This document shows, piece after piece, positions 35,992-45,368 of a stretch of DNA of 64,000 bases. Source of the DNA: Sulfurospirillum diekertiae (GTDB taxonomy: Bacteria; Campylobacterota; Campylobacteria; Campylobacterales; Sulfurospirillaceae); NCBI RefSeq assembly GCF_011769985.2, contig NZ_CP039734.2, positions 434,001 through 498,000 on the forward strand. The letters are read 5' to 3'. Within the stretch, counting starts at the first letter, position 1, and each line of letters opens with the position of its first letter. The notes under the pieces were generated by a model. That model saw only the letters and a program-made list of their open reading frames with translations. It did not search any database and was not told where the DNA came from. The translations under genes and the position numbers were made by a program.

Positions 35992-37434
35992 ATGCGCCTG
36001 TTACTACTCAATAATAATCCAGCTGTTTCAAGATTGATCAAACTTAGTGCCGAAAAAGCAGGGTATGAGTTAGATGAGTTTGAAGACTATGGCTTGGTGC
36101 CACTAACAACTTATGATGTCATTTTAGTCGATAATGAACTTTATGATGAAGCTTCGATTGTAGGAGCATGTGAAAACACAGGCTGCGACTATATTATTTA
36201 TATTTGTCAGCGAGGTGCGAAAAAACCCGATATTGCCCATGTTGCTTTAGAAAAACCATTTTTACCCACAGATTTTTTAGTGCTTTTAGAAAAAGTCAAA
36301 AATGTCATTATTAGTCATAAGGCTGAAGCTACAGAAGAAGCAACTAAAGTATTGCAATCCTTAGACGAGAGTGAAAAGTCCGCTGCTTTTGATATTGACC
36401 AGATAGATACTTTAGAAGATGAGGATGAAGACAATACTTTGCCTATCAATCTTTTAGAAGAGCCTGATGATCTTGAAAAAGAAGAGGATGAAAAAGAACT
36501 TACTTTTGATGAGATTGAAGCAGAAGATTTGGGGTTAGAGCAAGAACTTTCCTTAGATGATATAGTAGATAAAAATGATGAGGATAAAGAGTTGAAAATT
36601 GATGATGAATTTTCATTTGATGAGTTAGATTCATTAGAAAAAGAAGAAGTATCATCATTGGAAGATTTTGATTTTGATGAGGGAAATACCACTTCTCTAA
36701 CTCCGGCTGAAACAGAAGATGAGCGTGAAGAAGAATTTGCAAATCCATCTATTCTCGATAAAGATGATATCAATGAAGTGAAACAACTATTGGATGAAAG
36801 CGAAGAAGAGGCTGAGGAAGAAGAAATTTCTGAATTATCTCTTGATGCATTTGACTTGGACAAAGAGAACGAAGAAGCAGGAAAATTCTTTTTTGATGAT
36901 GTTGAAAAGGAAGATGAATCCTTAGAAAAAGACGATATGGAAAAATCATTAAATCTTGAATTAGACGATGTCTCTTCTTTGGATTTTGAAGAAGTAGCTC
37001 CTGTTGGAGAAGAAGAGAAAGAAGATCAGAGCATAGAAATACCCGAAGAGCAAGAAGAAATTATTGACGATTTTGCTGAAGGTATTGAAGAAAAGATTGA
37101 AGAAGAAGAAAAAGAGCTTGCACAGGAAGAAGATATATTAATTCCGCAGGTTGATGTTGCTTTTGATGCTTTAGCACAAAATGGTGACATTGACTCTCTT
37201 GATGATCTCAATGAAAATTTACTCAAAAAAGCCTTTGGTGAAGAGGTCAATGAAGAAGAATCTACACCGATAAGTGTTCCTGAGGAAAAAGGTGAAAAGA
37301 TTGAAGTGATTCGAGGCGAAATTGAAAGTAGTATTGCAAGAAGTATCTCAGGTTTAGCGCAAAGTGATATCTTACGCGAAGCGCTTAAAGGGATGCGTAT
37401 TAATATTTCTATTACGTTTGATGAGAAAGAGTAA
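35992..37434 (+). CDS. Highly acidic protein with N-terminal receiver-like domain
   Basis: 480 aa from the ATG at 35992, five bases after CAGGAG. Residues 1-110 look like a response-regulator receiver: LLLLNNNPAVSRLIKLSAEKAGYE, then DVILVDNELYD and LEKPFLPTDFL. The aspartate of ILVD and the lysine of EKPF match the phosphorylation and switch residues, but the usual acidic pair is replaced by NNN, so phosphorylation is doubtful. About 300 residues of Glu/Asp-rich, likely disordered sequence follow. A compact conserved C-terminus (IARSISGLAQSDILREALKG) ends the protein. The C. jejuni homologue between fliR and gmk is called highly acidic protein (Cj1178c). Role unknown. It overlaps gmk by one base. 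Confidence 0.82.
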   Translation: MRLLLLNNNPAVSRLIKLSAEKAGYELDEFEDYGLVPLTTYDVILVDNELYDEASIVGACENTGCDYIIYICQRGAKKPDIAHVALEKPFLPTDFLVLLEKVKNVIISHKAEATEEATKVLQSLDESEKSAAFDIDQIDTLEDEDEDNTLPINLLEEPDDLEKEEDEKELTFDEIEAEDLGLEQELSLDDIVDKNDEDKELKIDDEFSFDELDSLEKEEVSSLEDFDFDEGNTTSLTPAETEDEREEEFANPSILDKDDINEVKQLLDESEEEAEEEEISELSLDAFDLDKENEEAGKFFFDDVEKEDESLEKDDMEKSLNLELDDVSSLDFEEVAPVGEEEKEDQSIEIPEEQEEIIDDFAEGIEEKIEEEEKELAQEEDILIPQVDVAFDALAQNGDIDSLDDLNENLLKKAFGEEVNEEESTPISVPEEKGEKIEVIRGEIESSIARSISGLAQSDILREALKGMRINISITFDEKE

Positions 37435-38051
37435 TGGTAAAAGGCAACCTTCTGGTCATTTCAGGTCCAAGTGGTTCTGGGAAAAGCTCATTGATGAAAG
37501 AAGTCATCAATGAAATATCAGATTCATATTTCTCAATTTCAAGTACGACACGGGCTATTCGAGAAGGAGAAATTGATGGAATTAACTATCACTTTATCTC
37601 AAAAGAAGATTTTGAAAAAGATATAGACGCAGGATTTTTTTTAGAGTGGGCAAAAGTACATGATAATTACTATGGTACGTCACTCAAACCCATCTTAAAA
37701 GAGCTCCACGAAGGTAAGTTGGTGATCTGTGATATTGATGTGCAAGGACATAAAATTGCACGGGAAAAATTTGGTAATTTAATTACGTCTGTTTTTATCA
37801 CGACTCCCGATCAAAAAAGTCTAAAAGAGCGACTGATTCATCGTGGAACAGACAGTCAGGAAATTATTGAAAAACGTTTAGCCAATGCTGTTTCAGAGAT
37901 GACGCGGATCAGAGAGTACGATTATGTTTTAATTAATGATGACTTTAAAATAGCGTTACATGACATGTTGGCAATTGCCTATGCTTCACGTAAAAAAATG
38001 GAATTGATGGATTTAGGTGAGTTTATCAGTTCATGGGCAAATATTGATTAA
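37434..38051 (+). CDS. gmk: Guanylate kinase
   Basis: 205 aa. It phosphorylates GMP to GDP. P-loop SGPSGSGKSSL near 9-19, GMP-binding STTRAIREGEIDGINYHFIS, and the lid segment ERLIHRGTDSQEIIEKRL are present. Translationally coupled to the acidic protein by TAATG. Complete. Confidence 0.97.
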   Translation: MVKGNLLVISGPSGSGKSSLMKEVINEISDSYFSISSTTRAIREGEIDGINYHFISKEDFEKDIDAGFFLEWAKVHDNYYGTSLKPILKELHEGKLVICDIDVQGHKIAREKFGNLITSVFITTPDQKSLKERLIHRGTDSQEIIEKRLANAVSEMTRIREYDYVLINDDFKIALHDMLAIAYASRKKMELMDLGEFISSWANID

Positions 38052-38083
38052 AAAGAGTGCTTCATTTTTTGTTTATAAAAAAA

Positions 38084-38092
38084 TGATACAAT
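38084..38092 (+). promoter_or_regulatory. Putative promoter of tatA, extended -10 TGATACAAT
   Basis: 33 bases before the tatA ATG, same form as at 29797. AAAGGAG precedes the ATG. Confidence 0.55.
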
Positions 38093-38125
38093 AAATATAA
38101 AGTTTATAAGGACAAAGGAGAGAAT

Positions 38126-38371
38126 ATGGGTTCATTTAGTATTTCACATTGGTTAGTGATTTTAGCAGTCGTTGTTTTATTGTTTGGTGCTAAGAAAATA
38201 CCAGAGCTAGCTAAAGGCGTAGGTCAAGGTATCAAGGATTTTAAAAAAGCCATTAAAGAAGATGAAGAAGCTAAAACGACCGTTGATAAAGTGGAAGTAA
38301 AACCAGAAGCTGGTGCTACTCCAACAGCTACAACAACAGCCGCACCAGCAGATGAAAAAAAGTCTGTATAA
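38126..38371 (+). CDS. tatA: Twin-arginine translocase subunit TatA
   Basis: 81 aa. N-terminal membrane helix ([20 protein letters not shown]), the FGxKK hinge and an amphipathic helix ([19 protein letters not shown]), then an alanine/threonine-rich tail. It oligomerises to form the passage for folded proteins. The superoxide reductase in this window with its RR signal is a plausible substrate. tatBC are not in the window. Followed after 9 bases by argS, as in C. jejuni. Confidence 0.96.
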   Translation: MGSFSISHWLVILAVVVLLFGAKKIPELAKGVGQGIKDFKKAIKEDEEAKTTVDKVEVKPEAGATPTATTTAAPADEKKSV

Positions 38372-38380
38372 GGTTATCTA

Positions 38381-39967
38381 TTGAAAAAATCGGTTATTCG
38401 TGCTATTAAAGAGACATTGCAAAGAGAGTTTGTTTTAGAAAAACCTACCAATCTTTCTTTTGGTCATTATGCAACTCCTATCGCTTTTTCTCTTGCTAAA
38501 GAGTTAAAAAAATCGCCTATTGCTATTGCTGAAGAGATTTGTCAAAAGTTTACTATTGGAGAAATTTTTCAAGAAGTTACTCCAATTAAAGGTTATATCA
38601 ATTTTAAACTCAGTGAGAGTTTTTTAGATCAATATGCGACATGGGCCATTCAAAATGAGGCACTTTTTGGATCTGATGAGCAAAATGAATCTATTTTATT
38701 AGAATATGTGAGTGCAAATCCTACGGGACCTTTACATATTGGTCATGCAAGAGGTGCTGTGATTGGTGATGCATTGGCTCGTATTGGAAAGCATTTAGGG
38801 TACAAGATTACCACAGAATACTATGTCAATGATGCAGGTAATCAGGTTGATCTTTTAGGTCTTTCTCTTTATCTCTCCGGACGTGAGCATATTCTAGGTT
38901 TTCCAGTAGAGTGGCCAGAAGAGTTTTATCGAGGTGAATATATTATTGACCTCGCCCACGTTGCTTCTGCAGAATTGGGAAAAGCTATTTTTGAAGATGA
39001 AGCCAATATTCCATTGCTCTCTGTTTGGGGTAAAGATAAGATGTTGGAGCTCATTAAGTCGAATCTTGCCGATGTTGGTATTGAGTTTGAGCAGTTTGTC
39101 AGTGAAAAATCGCTTTATAACAAGTGGGATGAAAGCTTCGCCAAACTTCAAAAAAGTGATAAAACCTATACTGAAGGTGGTAAAGTTTGGATTCGCTCTA
39201 CTGAACTCGGAGATGAAAAAGATCGCGTTGTTGTTAGAGAAGATGGTAGACCAACTTATTTAGCGGGTGATATTATCTACCATGACAATAAATTTCAACG
39301 AGGGTATGATAGCTATATCAATATCTGGGGTGCTGATCACCATGGGTATATTACGCGTGTCAAAGCGGCTATTCATTTTTTAGGCTATGATGAGCAAAAA
39401 CTTGAAGTGATTTTGGCACAAATGGTTTCACTTTTAAAAGGTGGTGAACCGTATAAAATGAGCAAACGTGCCGGTAATTTTATTTTGATGAGTGATGTGG
39501 TGAATGAAGTGGGAAGTGATGCTTTACGTTTTGTATTCCTCAGCAAAAAGTCCGATACTCATCTTGAATTTGATGTGGATGTTTTTAAACAAGAGGACAG
39601 TAACAATCCAATTTTTTATATCAACTATGCACATGCGCGAATCAATCAAATTTTTGCTAAAGCAGAAAAGACACTTGCCGACGTACAAAATGTTAAGCTC
39701 GAAAATTTAAGTGAAGAGGCTCAAAACCTTCTCTTTAGTGCACTGTTATTGCCAGAAGTTCTTGAAGATACCTTTAGTTCTCGTCAAGTACAAAAACTGA
39801 CAGAATATCTTAAATCACTTGCTGCCGCTTTACATAAATTTTACAATGAAAATCGCGTTGTAGGTAGTGAGGATGAAGAAAAATTTCTCAAACTCTTTGC
39901 TGTTGTAGGACTATCACTGCGTGTTGGGCTCAAACTTATAGGTATTAATGCAAAAGATAAAATGTAA
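38381..39967 (+). CDS. argS: Arginyl-tRNA synthetase
   Basis: 528 aa from a TTG start, with AAGG seven bases before it. Class I enzyme. The N-terminal tRNA-recognition domain, the HIGH box in GPLHIGHARGAV (near 115) and a KMSKS-like YKMSKRAGN (near 360) are present. C-terminal DALR anticodon-binding domain ends near VGLSLRVGLKLIGI. Complete and in the same order as in C. jejuni (tatA-argS). Confidence 0.97.
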   Translation: MKKSVIRAIKETLQREFVLEKPTNLSFGHYATPIAFSLAKELKKSPIAIAEEICQKFTIGEIFQEVTPIKGYINFKLSESFLDQYATWAIQNEALFGSDEQNESILLEYVSANPTGPLHIGHARGAVIGDALARIGKHLGYKITTEYYVNDAGNQVDLLGLSLYLSGREHILGFPVEWPEEFYRGEYIIDLAHVASAELGKAIFEDEANIPLLSVWGKDKMLELIKSNLADVGIEFEQFVSEKSLYNKWDESFAKLQKSDKTYTEGGKVWIRSTELGDEKDRVVVREDGRPTYLAGDIIYHDNKFQRGYDSYINIWGADHHGYITRVKAAIHFLGYDEQKLEVILAQMVSLLKGGEPYKMSKRAGNFILMSDVVNEVGSDALRFVFLSKKSDTHLEFDVDVFKQEDSNNPIFYINYAHARINQIFAKAEKTLADVQNVKLENLSEEAQNLLFSALLLPEVLEDTFSSRQVQKLTEYLKSLAAALHKFYNENRVVGSEDEEKFLKLFAVVGLSLRVGLKLIGINAKDKM

Positions 39968-39993
39968 AGTGTGATCGTGAATAGATCACACTT
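39967..39993 (+). promoter_or_regulatory. Stem-loop covering the start of the endonuclease gene
   Basis: Perfect 10-bp inverted repeat AAGTGTGATC/GATCACACTT with a 7-base loop. The left arm starts on the last base of the argS stop and contains the likely GTG start of the next gene. It may end argS transcripts or restrict translation of the nuclease. Confidence 0.55.
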
Positions 39994-40813
39994 TATTGCT
40001 TCTTTTCTTTCTTTTTTAATTAAAAATCCCAAAGCTTTTCTTTTAGCGCTTCTTTTAGGAGGGCTATCATACTCGTATGAGTTTTTTATTGCACGTGATA
40101 CAATGGTATTTCAAGGCATACCAAAAGCAATAGAAAACTCTTTGCACACATACACGCGAATCTTTCGTAATCGAGCTTATATGGTAGGTTATTCTGATCT
40201 AAAAGGAAACCCTTTATGGGTTGTTTATAAGCTCACACCTCCTTTTCAAAATGTATCACCTCTCAAACGACCGGATAGTTTTAATGCGGATTGGCGTAAT
40301 ATGGGATTGATTACATCAAGCGATTATGTCAATAGTGGTTATGATAGAGGTCACATGGCTCCGAATCATGCAATTGCTCTTTTATACGGCAAAGAAGCGC
40401 AAGAAGAGACCTTTTTGATGACGAATATTACACCTCAAAAACCAATGCTAAATCAAAAACTCTGGCAACATCTTGAAGTGATTGAGCTAGAATCCTTTGC
40501 TCCAAAATTTAAAGAGCTTTGGGTTTATACGGGTCCTCTTTTTGATTTTAAAACCACACACTTAAAAAGTTCTCGTTTTATTGAAATCCCCGATGCCTTT
40601 TATAAAATCTATGTGGGGATAGAACACAGTGGAGAGATCAAAACACTTTCGTTTATCATTCCTCAAAATGCAAAGGGAAATGATCGTTTGGAAAAGTATT
40701 TGGTGAGTATTGATGAAGTGGAACGCCGTAGTGGATTCGATTTTTTATATGAGTTGGATGATAAAATCGAAAATGTATTGGAAAAAAAGATTGATCAAAG
40801 TAGCTGGTTTTAA
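39971..40813 (+). CDS. DNA/RNA non-specific endonuclease, membrane-anchored or exported
   Basis: 280 aa from a GTG at 39971 (or a second GTG at 39977). No other start precedes the signal. A hydrophobic segment (about 20-38, FLLALLLGGLSYSYEFF) should anchor or export it. The NUC/EndA beta-beta-alpha metal domain has GYDRGHMAPNHA (catalytic His near 126) and the metal-ligand region FLMTNITPQKPMLNQKLWQHLE. Relatives include EndA of pneumococcal DNA uptake and secreted nucleases that degrade external DNA. Which applies is not decided by sequence. It begins 3 bases after argS within a hairpin and ends 2 bases before a genome palindrome. Confidence 0.88.
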   Translation: MIVNRSHFIASFLSFLIKNPKAFLLALLLGGLSYSYEFFIARDTMVFQGIPKAIENSLHTYTRIFRNRAYMVGYSDLKGNPLWVVYKLTPPFQNVSPLKRPDSFNADWRNMGLITSSDYVNSGYDRGHMAPNHAIALLYGKEAQEETFLMTNITPQKPMLNQKLWQHLEVIELESFAPKFKELWVYTGPLFDFKTTHLKSSRFIEIPDAFYKIYVGIEHSGEIKTLSFIIPQNAKGNDRLEKYLVSIDEVERRSGFDFLYELDDKIENVLEKKIDQSSWF

Positions 40814-40830
40814 TCTTTACATGTAAAGAT
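40813..40830. repeat. 18-bp palindrome containing an exact TTTACATGTAAA
   Basis: 12-mer at 40816-40827, extended by ATC and GAT. It fills the 18-base gap between convergent stop codons of the endonuclease and the GGDEF-EAL gene, like the site at 11820. Confidence 0.95.
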
Positions 40831-40831
40831 A

Positions 40832-42739
40832 TTAGGAGGCTATTGAAGGGGTTGGTTCAGCGAAAAAGAGACCTTGTGAATACTCAATTCCTAAAGATTT
40901 TATTTTGTCATAAATCATCTCATTGCTAACATACTCCGCAATAACTTTTATATGCGCTTCTTTGGCAAAAGAGACAATGTTTTTAACCAGTAAAAATGAG
41001 ATTTTATCATCCAAAATCTTTTGAATGATAGTGCCATCAATTTTAATGAAGTCAGTTTTAATTTCTGTAAGATAGATAAAATTGGAGTAGCCACTGCCAA
41101 AATCATCAATCAAAATTCGATATCCCAATTTTTTGAGCATCAAAAGATTGTTTTTTGCATCATCTCGATGGGTTATCTCTTCGCTCTCTATGATTTCTAA
41201 TCCCATTCTATGAGCGATATTTTTTTGCTTTGCATAACTCTTTAAAAGAGTAAGGATTGCTTCATCAATAATATCATGAGGATTTAGATTGATATTAATA
41301 GCAATAGATGGTTTTTCGACTAACTGTTCATAACAAATTCGTAATACTTCTTTCGTAATGTTTCGTAGAACAAAAGTTCCTCTGATCGTTGGGAGAATTT
41401 TTTCAGGTAAGATAATGGAGCCATTTTTATCAATAATGCGAAGTAAAGCTTCATAGTGCGATAACTTTTGTGTTTGTGTGTCAACAATGGCTTGATAGTA
41501 GCAAAGGATTCTATTTTCTTCAATGGCTGCTTTTATTTCATTGAGTGATAGGCATAGATTTTGGGTATATTCATTTTCATCGTAAATATCGATCGTATTT
41601 CTACCTTTATTTTTAGCATTGTAGAGTGCTATATCGGCTAGCTTAAAGGCTTCAGAGAAGGTTCTTGATTTGTATGGTACTAAATTAACCCCAATAGAGA
41701 CAGTGACTTTGATCGATTCATTGGAAGAAATATGAAATCTCGTTTCTTGAATTGTATGAGAAATCCTTTCAATAACATTCAGTGCGCCTAAGTGATCATC
41801 TCTACGCGTTTTGGCCAAAATTAAAAATTCTTCGCCCCCATAACGTATGACGATATCATCTTTATGGCGAATAGCGAGTAAGATTGTGTCGGCAACTTGT
41901 TTTAAAACTTTATCACCGGCATCATGCCCGTAAGTATCATTGACTTTTTTAAAGTAGTCAATATCCAAGGTTGCTAAAATATAGTCATTGAGATTAATGA
42001 AATCTTCATATTTTTGAAGATAATTTCGGTTGTATACATTGGTGAGTTTATCAATAAAAGCAGTTTTTTTAACGGCTCGAAATCGTACTGCTTGAATAAT
42101 GACAAAGAACAAGATAATAAATATAACTGCCATAACTGCGAAAATACCATTTTGTATCATATGAATGATTTGGTTAATTTCTTCAACTTTTTGGATGGAA
42201 AAATCAATGGCTAAAATAAGTTCGACATTGTTTTGATACATAATGGGAACAAGGTAGCTCATTGAGAGTTGTTGGAGCATTGAATGCCGTATAATCAAAG
42301 CTTTTTTCTGGGCATAAATATCAAGCCATTCGGGGCTATCAGCATCAAATTTTTGGTCGATAAATGCCTTATCCTCATGCTTAGAAGCATCTCCTAGAAA
42401 TCTAAATACACCTCGGCTGTCTCTGTACAAAAGATAGGCATATTTTATATTGGGGGTGATTAAGGTTTTTAAGCTCTCCTCAATTTTATGTTGAAGCGCA
42501 CTATTAAGTTTGATATCAGAAGTATAATCGGTACTCTCTTTTAAGAGAGATTGGATTGATGAAGCACTGTTATTGGTAATCGAAAATACGTCAGAAATTG
42601 AAATTTCAAATAGCTTTTTTTCAATGCTTTGTTCCAGATTGGCTGTTGAAAAAAGCACGAGTCCTAAAATGGTCGCAATAATAAACGTTGGAAAAATGAA
42701 ATAGAATGGATATTTAAAAAAGAGCTTGTCGCTATCCAT
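40832..42739 (-). CDS. Membrane-bound GGDEF-EAL c-di-GMP turnover protein
   Basis: 635 aa. TM1 (about 13-33) and TM2 (about 196-216) enclose a periplasmic sensor domain of about 160 residues. The GGDEF domain has GGEEF but its inhibitory site reads HKDD, without the arginine of RxxD. The EAL domain keeps YEALLRI, the metal and base residues in NINLNPHD, DDFGSGYSN and IKIDGT, so phosphodiesterase activity is plausible and net output is uncertain. It is the last gene of an operon with a TonB-dependent receptor and a periplasmic protein, which suggests the sensor responds to the cargo or state of that receptor. Confidence 0.92.
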   Translation of the reverse strand: MDSDKLFFKYPFYFIFPTFIIATILGLVLFSTANLEQSIEKKLFEISISDVFSITNNSASSIQSLLKESTDYTSDIKLNSALQHKIEESLKTLITPNIKYAYLLYRDSRGVFRFLGDASKHEDKAFIDQKFDADSPEWLDIYAQKKALIIRHSMLQQLSMSYLVPIMYQNNVELILAIDFSIQKVEEINQIIHMIQNGIFAVMAVIFIILFFVIIQAVRFRAVKKTAFIDKLTNVYNRNYLQKYEDFINLNDYILATLDIDYFKKVNDTYGHDAGDKVLKQVADTILLAIRHKDDIVIRYGGEEFLILAKTRRDDHLGALNVIERISHTIQETRFHISSNESIKVTVSIGVNLVPYKSRTFSEAFKLADIALYNAKNKGRNTIDIYDENEYTQNLCLSLNEIKAAIEENRILCYYQAIVDTQTQKLSHYEALLRIIDKNGSIILPEKILPTIRGTFVLRNITKEVLRICYEQLVEKPSIAININLNPHDIIDEAILTLLKSYAKQKNIAHRMGLEIIESEEITHRDDAKNNLLMLKKLGYRILIDDFGSGYSNFIYLTEIKTDFIKIDGTIIQKILDDKISFLLVKNIVSFAKEAHIKVIAEYVSNEMIYDKIKSLGIEYSQGLFFAEPTPSIAS

Positions 42740-42740
42740 A

Positions 42741-43196
42741 TTAGATTCCTTCTATAAATTGATTGAAGGTGGAAGGCAAGACAATAGCCTTCTTGTCAAG
42801 TCTATTTTTAATAAAAACAATATTAGGCCTACTCTTGTTCCAAAAAAGTGCTCCATAGTATTTGTCATCTGATAATAATTTACGATAGTTATTTGTAAAA
42901 AAGAGTCTTTTAGTATTGTCGCATAACGTCTCACGATCAACCGTTTTATTGACAAAAACAAAGTTTGATGTTTCACATTTTTGAGTGAGCGTAAAATATT
43001 GAGAATAGACTTTCTTCTCCATCTCTGACATATTGGGAATAAAAAGTTTGATCTCTTCATGAAGAGAGGATGTTGCAATTTCAGAGATGATTTTCGCCTC
43101 AAGTTCTATCTCTTTGCTGTAAGGTTGAACCAAAAAAGTATAGTTTTCTGCCGATAAAAGGCCAAAAAAAGTTAAAAGAAGGATGAGTCTTTTCAT
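42741..43196 (-). CDS. Periplasmic protein of unknown function, receptor/GGDEF-EAL operon
   Basis: 151 aa from the ATG at 43196, which overlaps the receptor stop (TAATG). A signal peptide (about 1-16, ending LLSAEN) and no membrane segment. Two cysteines (KCETSN and TLCDNT) might form a disulfide. The C-terminal part, ALFWNKSRPNIVFIKNRL, resembles ends of small solute-binding-like proteins, but I cannot assign a family. Placed between a TonB-dependent receptor and a GGDEF-EAL sensor with 1-base spacing, it could pass a signal from one to the other. Confidence 0.7.
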   Translation of the reverse strand: MKRLILLLTFFGLLSAENYTFLVQPYSKEIELEAKIISEIATSSLHEEIKLFIPNMSEMEKKVYSQYFTLTQKCETSNFVFVNKTVDRETLCDNTKRLFFTNNYRKLLSDDKYYGALFWNKSRPNIVFIKNRLDKKAIVLPSTFNQFIEGI

Positions 43197-44149
43197 TAGA
43201 AAACCCACCTAAAGGAGAGAGTGACACTTCGATCATTGTCATCTAATGCAAAATTGGTTTTTCCAAAATTTTCTAAATACAGTGACTTTGTCGATTTATC
43301 TAAAATGTTGCTTGCTTTAATACTATAACTCAAATCTTTTGTGACATGATAGGTCGCACCAAGGCTCATATCAAAGCTATTGGGAATATCAAGATTAAGG
43401 TATTCATAGCCATTTCGATAGATCACTGAAGTGAAGTAATCAAACTTTTGATACCCACCCATAAATTTGATAAAACCGCCTTTGGTTGAGTTATTGACGG
43501 TCTCACTCAAATTGGAAGTATAGTAATTGAGTTTGATTTTGTCCCTATTGGAAAAGCTATACTCGTAGTCAAAGATGAGCCCATTTGTGGTGATAGTACG
43601 GTCAATATTGATAAATCCAACAGGAGTAAGATAGAGAAAATTATCCATATCAACATGATTGTAGTTAATGCCAAATTTGGAATCTCCTTTAGTATAAACT
43701 GCTTCGAGGGTATAGATATAATACTGCTGAGATTTGAGATTGGGTTTAGTTCTATCGGCATAATCGACATTGTAAAAAGATGGAGGAAGGGCTGTTTGGG
43801 TATAAAAACTTTTAAATCCCCAATTTTCGGTTGGGGTATAGATAGCGCCAACTCTTAAAAGCGTCTCTGTACTGTCTTGTAGGTAGGCATTACGATCATA
43901 GGAATCAAGTTTTGCATTAGCCACTAAAATAAGTGTATCGTTTAGTTTATAATTGTCTTGAAAGAGTATCGATGAAGTGGTCTCTTCATCAAAAGCGTTA
44001 TAGTTTCCTACATTGCGTGTTTGATTCATGAAATTGGTGGTTTCACGGTTTTGCACATCATAGGTTTTGTTTTTAACATTGAGTGCTGCGATGAATGAAT
44101 TGTCTTCAACATCAAATGATTTAGAAAGATATGTCAAACGAACTGCTAA
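43196..44149 (-). pseudogene. TonB-dependent receptor, 3-prime fragment (barrel part)
   Basis: About 318 codons of outer-membrane beta barrel, cut off from its 5-prime part by the IS21 element. Alternating aromatic strands and the final SVTLSFRWVF, ending in an aromatic residue, are typical of TonB-dependent receptors. Reading continues upstream without stop into the element, with a TTG near 44137 as the only local start, so an independent product would lack plug and signal peptide. Together with the 5-prime part the intact gene would encode about 650 residues, a normal receptor size. Confidence 0.88.
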
Positions 44150-44256
44150 ACTGGTCAGTAGAAAATGTAATTTGAGAGTTGCATTTTGATTTAAAACCTT
44201 AAAGAACCAAGTTAAATTGGTTAAACTCCATTTTCAATTTTTTGGAAAGGAGTTGA

Positions 44257-45368
44257 ATGTTAAAAAAAGGTGAAATTAAAATGATAAAGAAGTTTTTAGC
44301 TGAAGGGTTTAGTAAAAGTGCCATTGCTAGAAAGTTAGGTATTTCAAGAGAAACTGTAAGGCGCTATGCCAATCTTCCAGATGATTATATTCCCCATATC
44401 AATAGACCTCCTGTGATTAACAGTGTTGATCCTTATTTGCCACATATCGCCAAGATGTTAGAGACGGCAGAGCAGCAGAAAAGTGAAATACCCTTAACCG
44501 TCATTTATGAAGAGATTAAGAAGCTTGGATATGATGGAAGTCTAAGGTGGCTTCAACAAGTCATACTAAGATATGAGCTTAGAGCTCGAGCCAAATTAGA
44601 TGAGCCTATTATACGCTTTGAAACCAAACCAGCCCAGCAGATGCAAGTTGACTGGGTAGAGTTTCCAAGGATAATTTATCCGCCTTTGTAGCGACGATGG
44701 GTTACTCTAGAGCATCTTATGTGGAATACGTTAATAATGAGAAGATTGAGACCTTGATAGGGTGCCATATGAACGCTTTTGCCTACTTTGGTGGTGTTCC
44801 AAAAGAGTGTTTATATGACAATATGAAAACTGTCATATTGTCACGAAATGACTATGGTAAAGGTGATCATAGATTCAATCCCTTGTTTGCTGACTTTGCC
44901 AAACACTGTGGATTTAGTATCAAAGTATGCAAACCCTATCGCGCTAAAACCAAAGGAAAAGTTGAGAGATTTAACCATTATCTGCGGTATAACTTTCATA
45001 ATGGATTACGAGTGAGACTCTCTATGAAACATTACACATTAACGCTTGATAATGCAAATGCGGAAGTTCTAAAATGGTTGGACAATACCGCCAATAAACG
45101 CATCCACCAAACGACATTACAGATGCCATTTGAGTTGTTAGCACAGGAGCAGTTACAGCTACTTCCTGTGCCTAAAGCCTATCAAGGAATCCACCCTAAA
45201 GCTTTGATTGAAAGTGTAGCTAAAAAATATTCCCCAATCAATTCTCACAAAGACTTGGAAAAATTATATATCCCCAATAGAGACATTCAATGTTACGATG
45301 AGTTTATACCCATGGTTGCAAACATCATCCTTCCTGTTGGATTTTATGGTGGTGCATTATGGAGTTAG
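44257..45368 (+). pseudogene. istA: IS21 transposase IstA, frameshifted
   Basis: Two overlapping pieces: 44257-44691 encodes the N-terminal helix-turn-helix (FSKSAIARKLGISRETVRRYA) and the first catalytic Asp in MQVDWVEF. The remaining part, in another frame, runs to 45368 and holds the second Asp (CLYDNMKT) and the Glu (KGKVERFNHYL) of the DDE triad. Continuous reading is restored as WVEFP then DNLSAFVATMGYSRA if one A is added near 44668-44672, so a one-base deletion is the simplest explanation. There is no slippery heptamer to suggest programmed frameshifting. Confidence 0.87.

Noticed and set aside
36315-36863. 182-codon serine-rich open frame antisense to the acidic protein
   Set aside because: It is the mirror of Glu/Asp-rich codons (GAA, GAT read as TTC, ATC, TCA) with no ribosome site or family likeness.
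44660-44700. Programmed frameshift in istA
   Set aside because: No slippery heptamer or downstream stem-loop seen. A single lost A explains the break and istA is normally one frame in IS21 elements.
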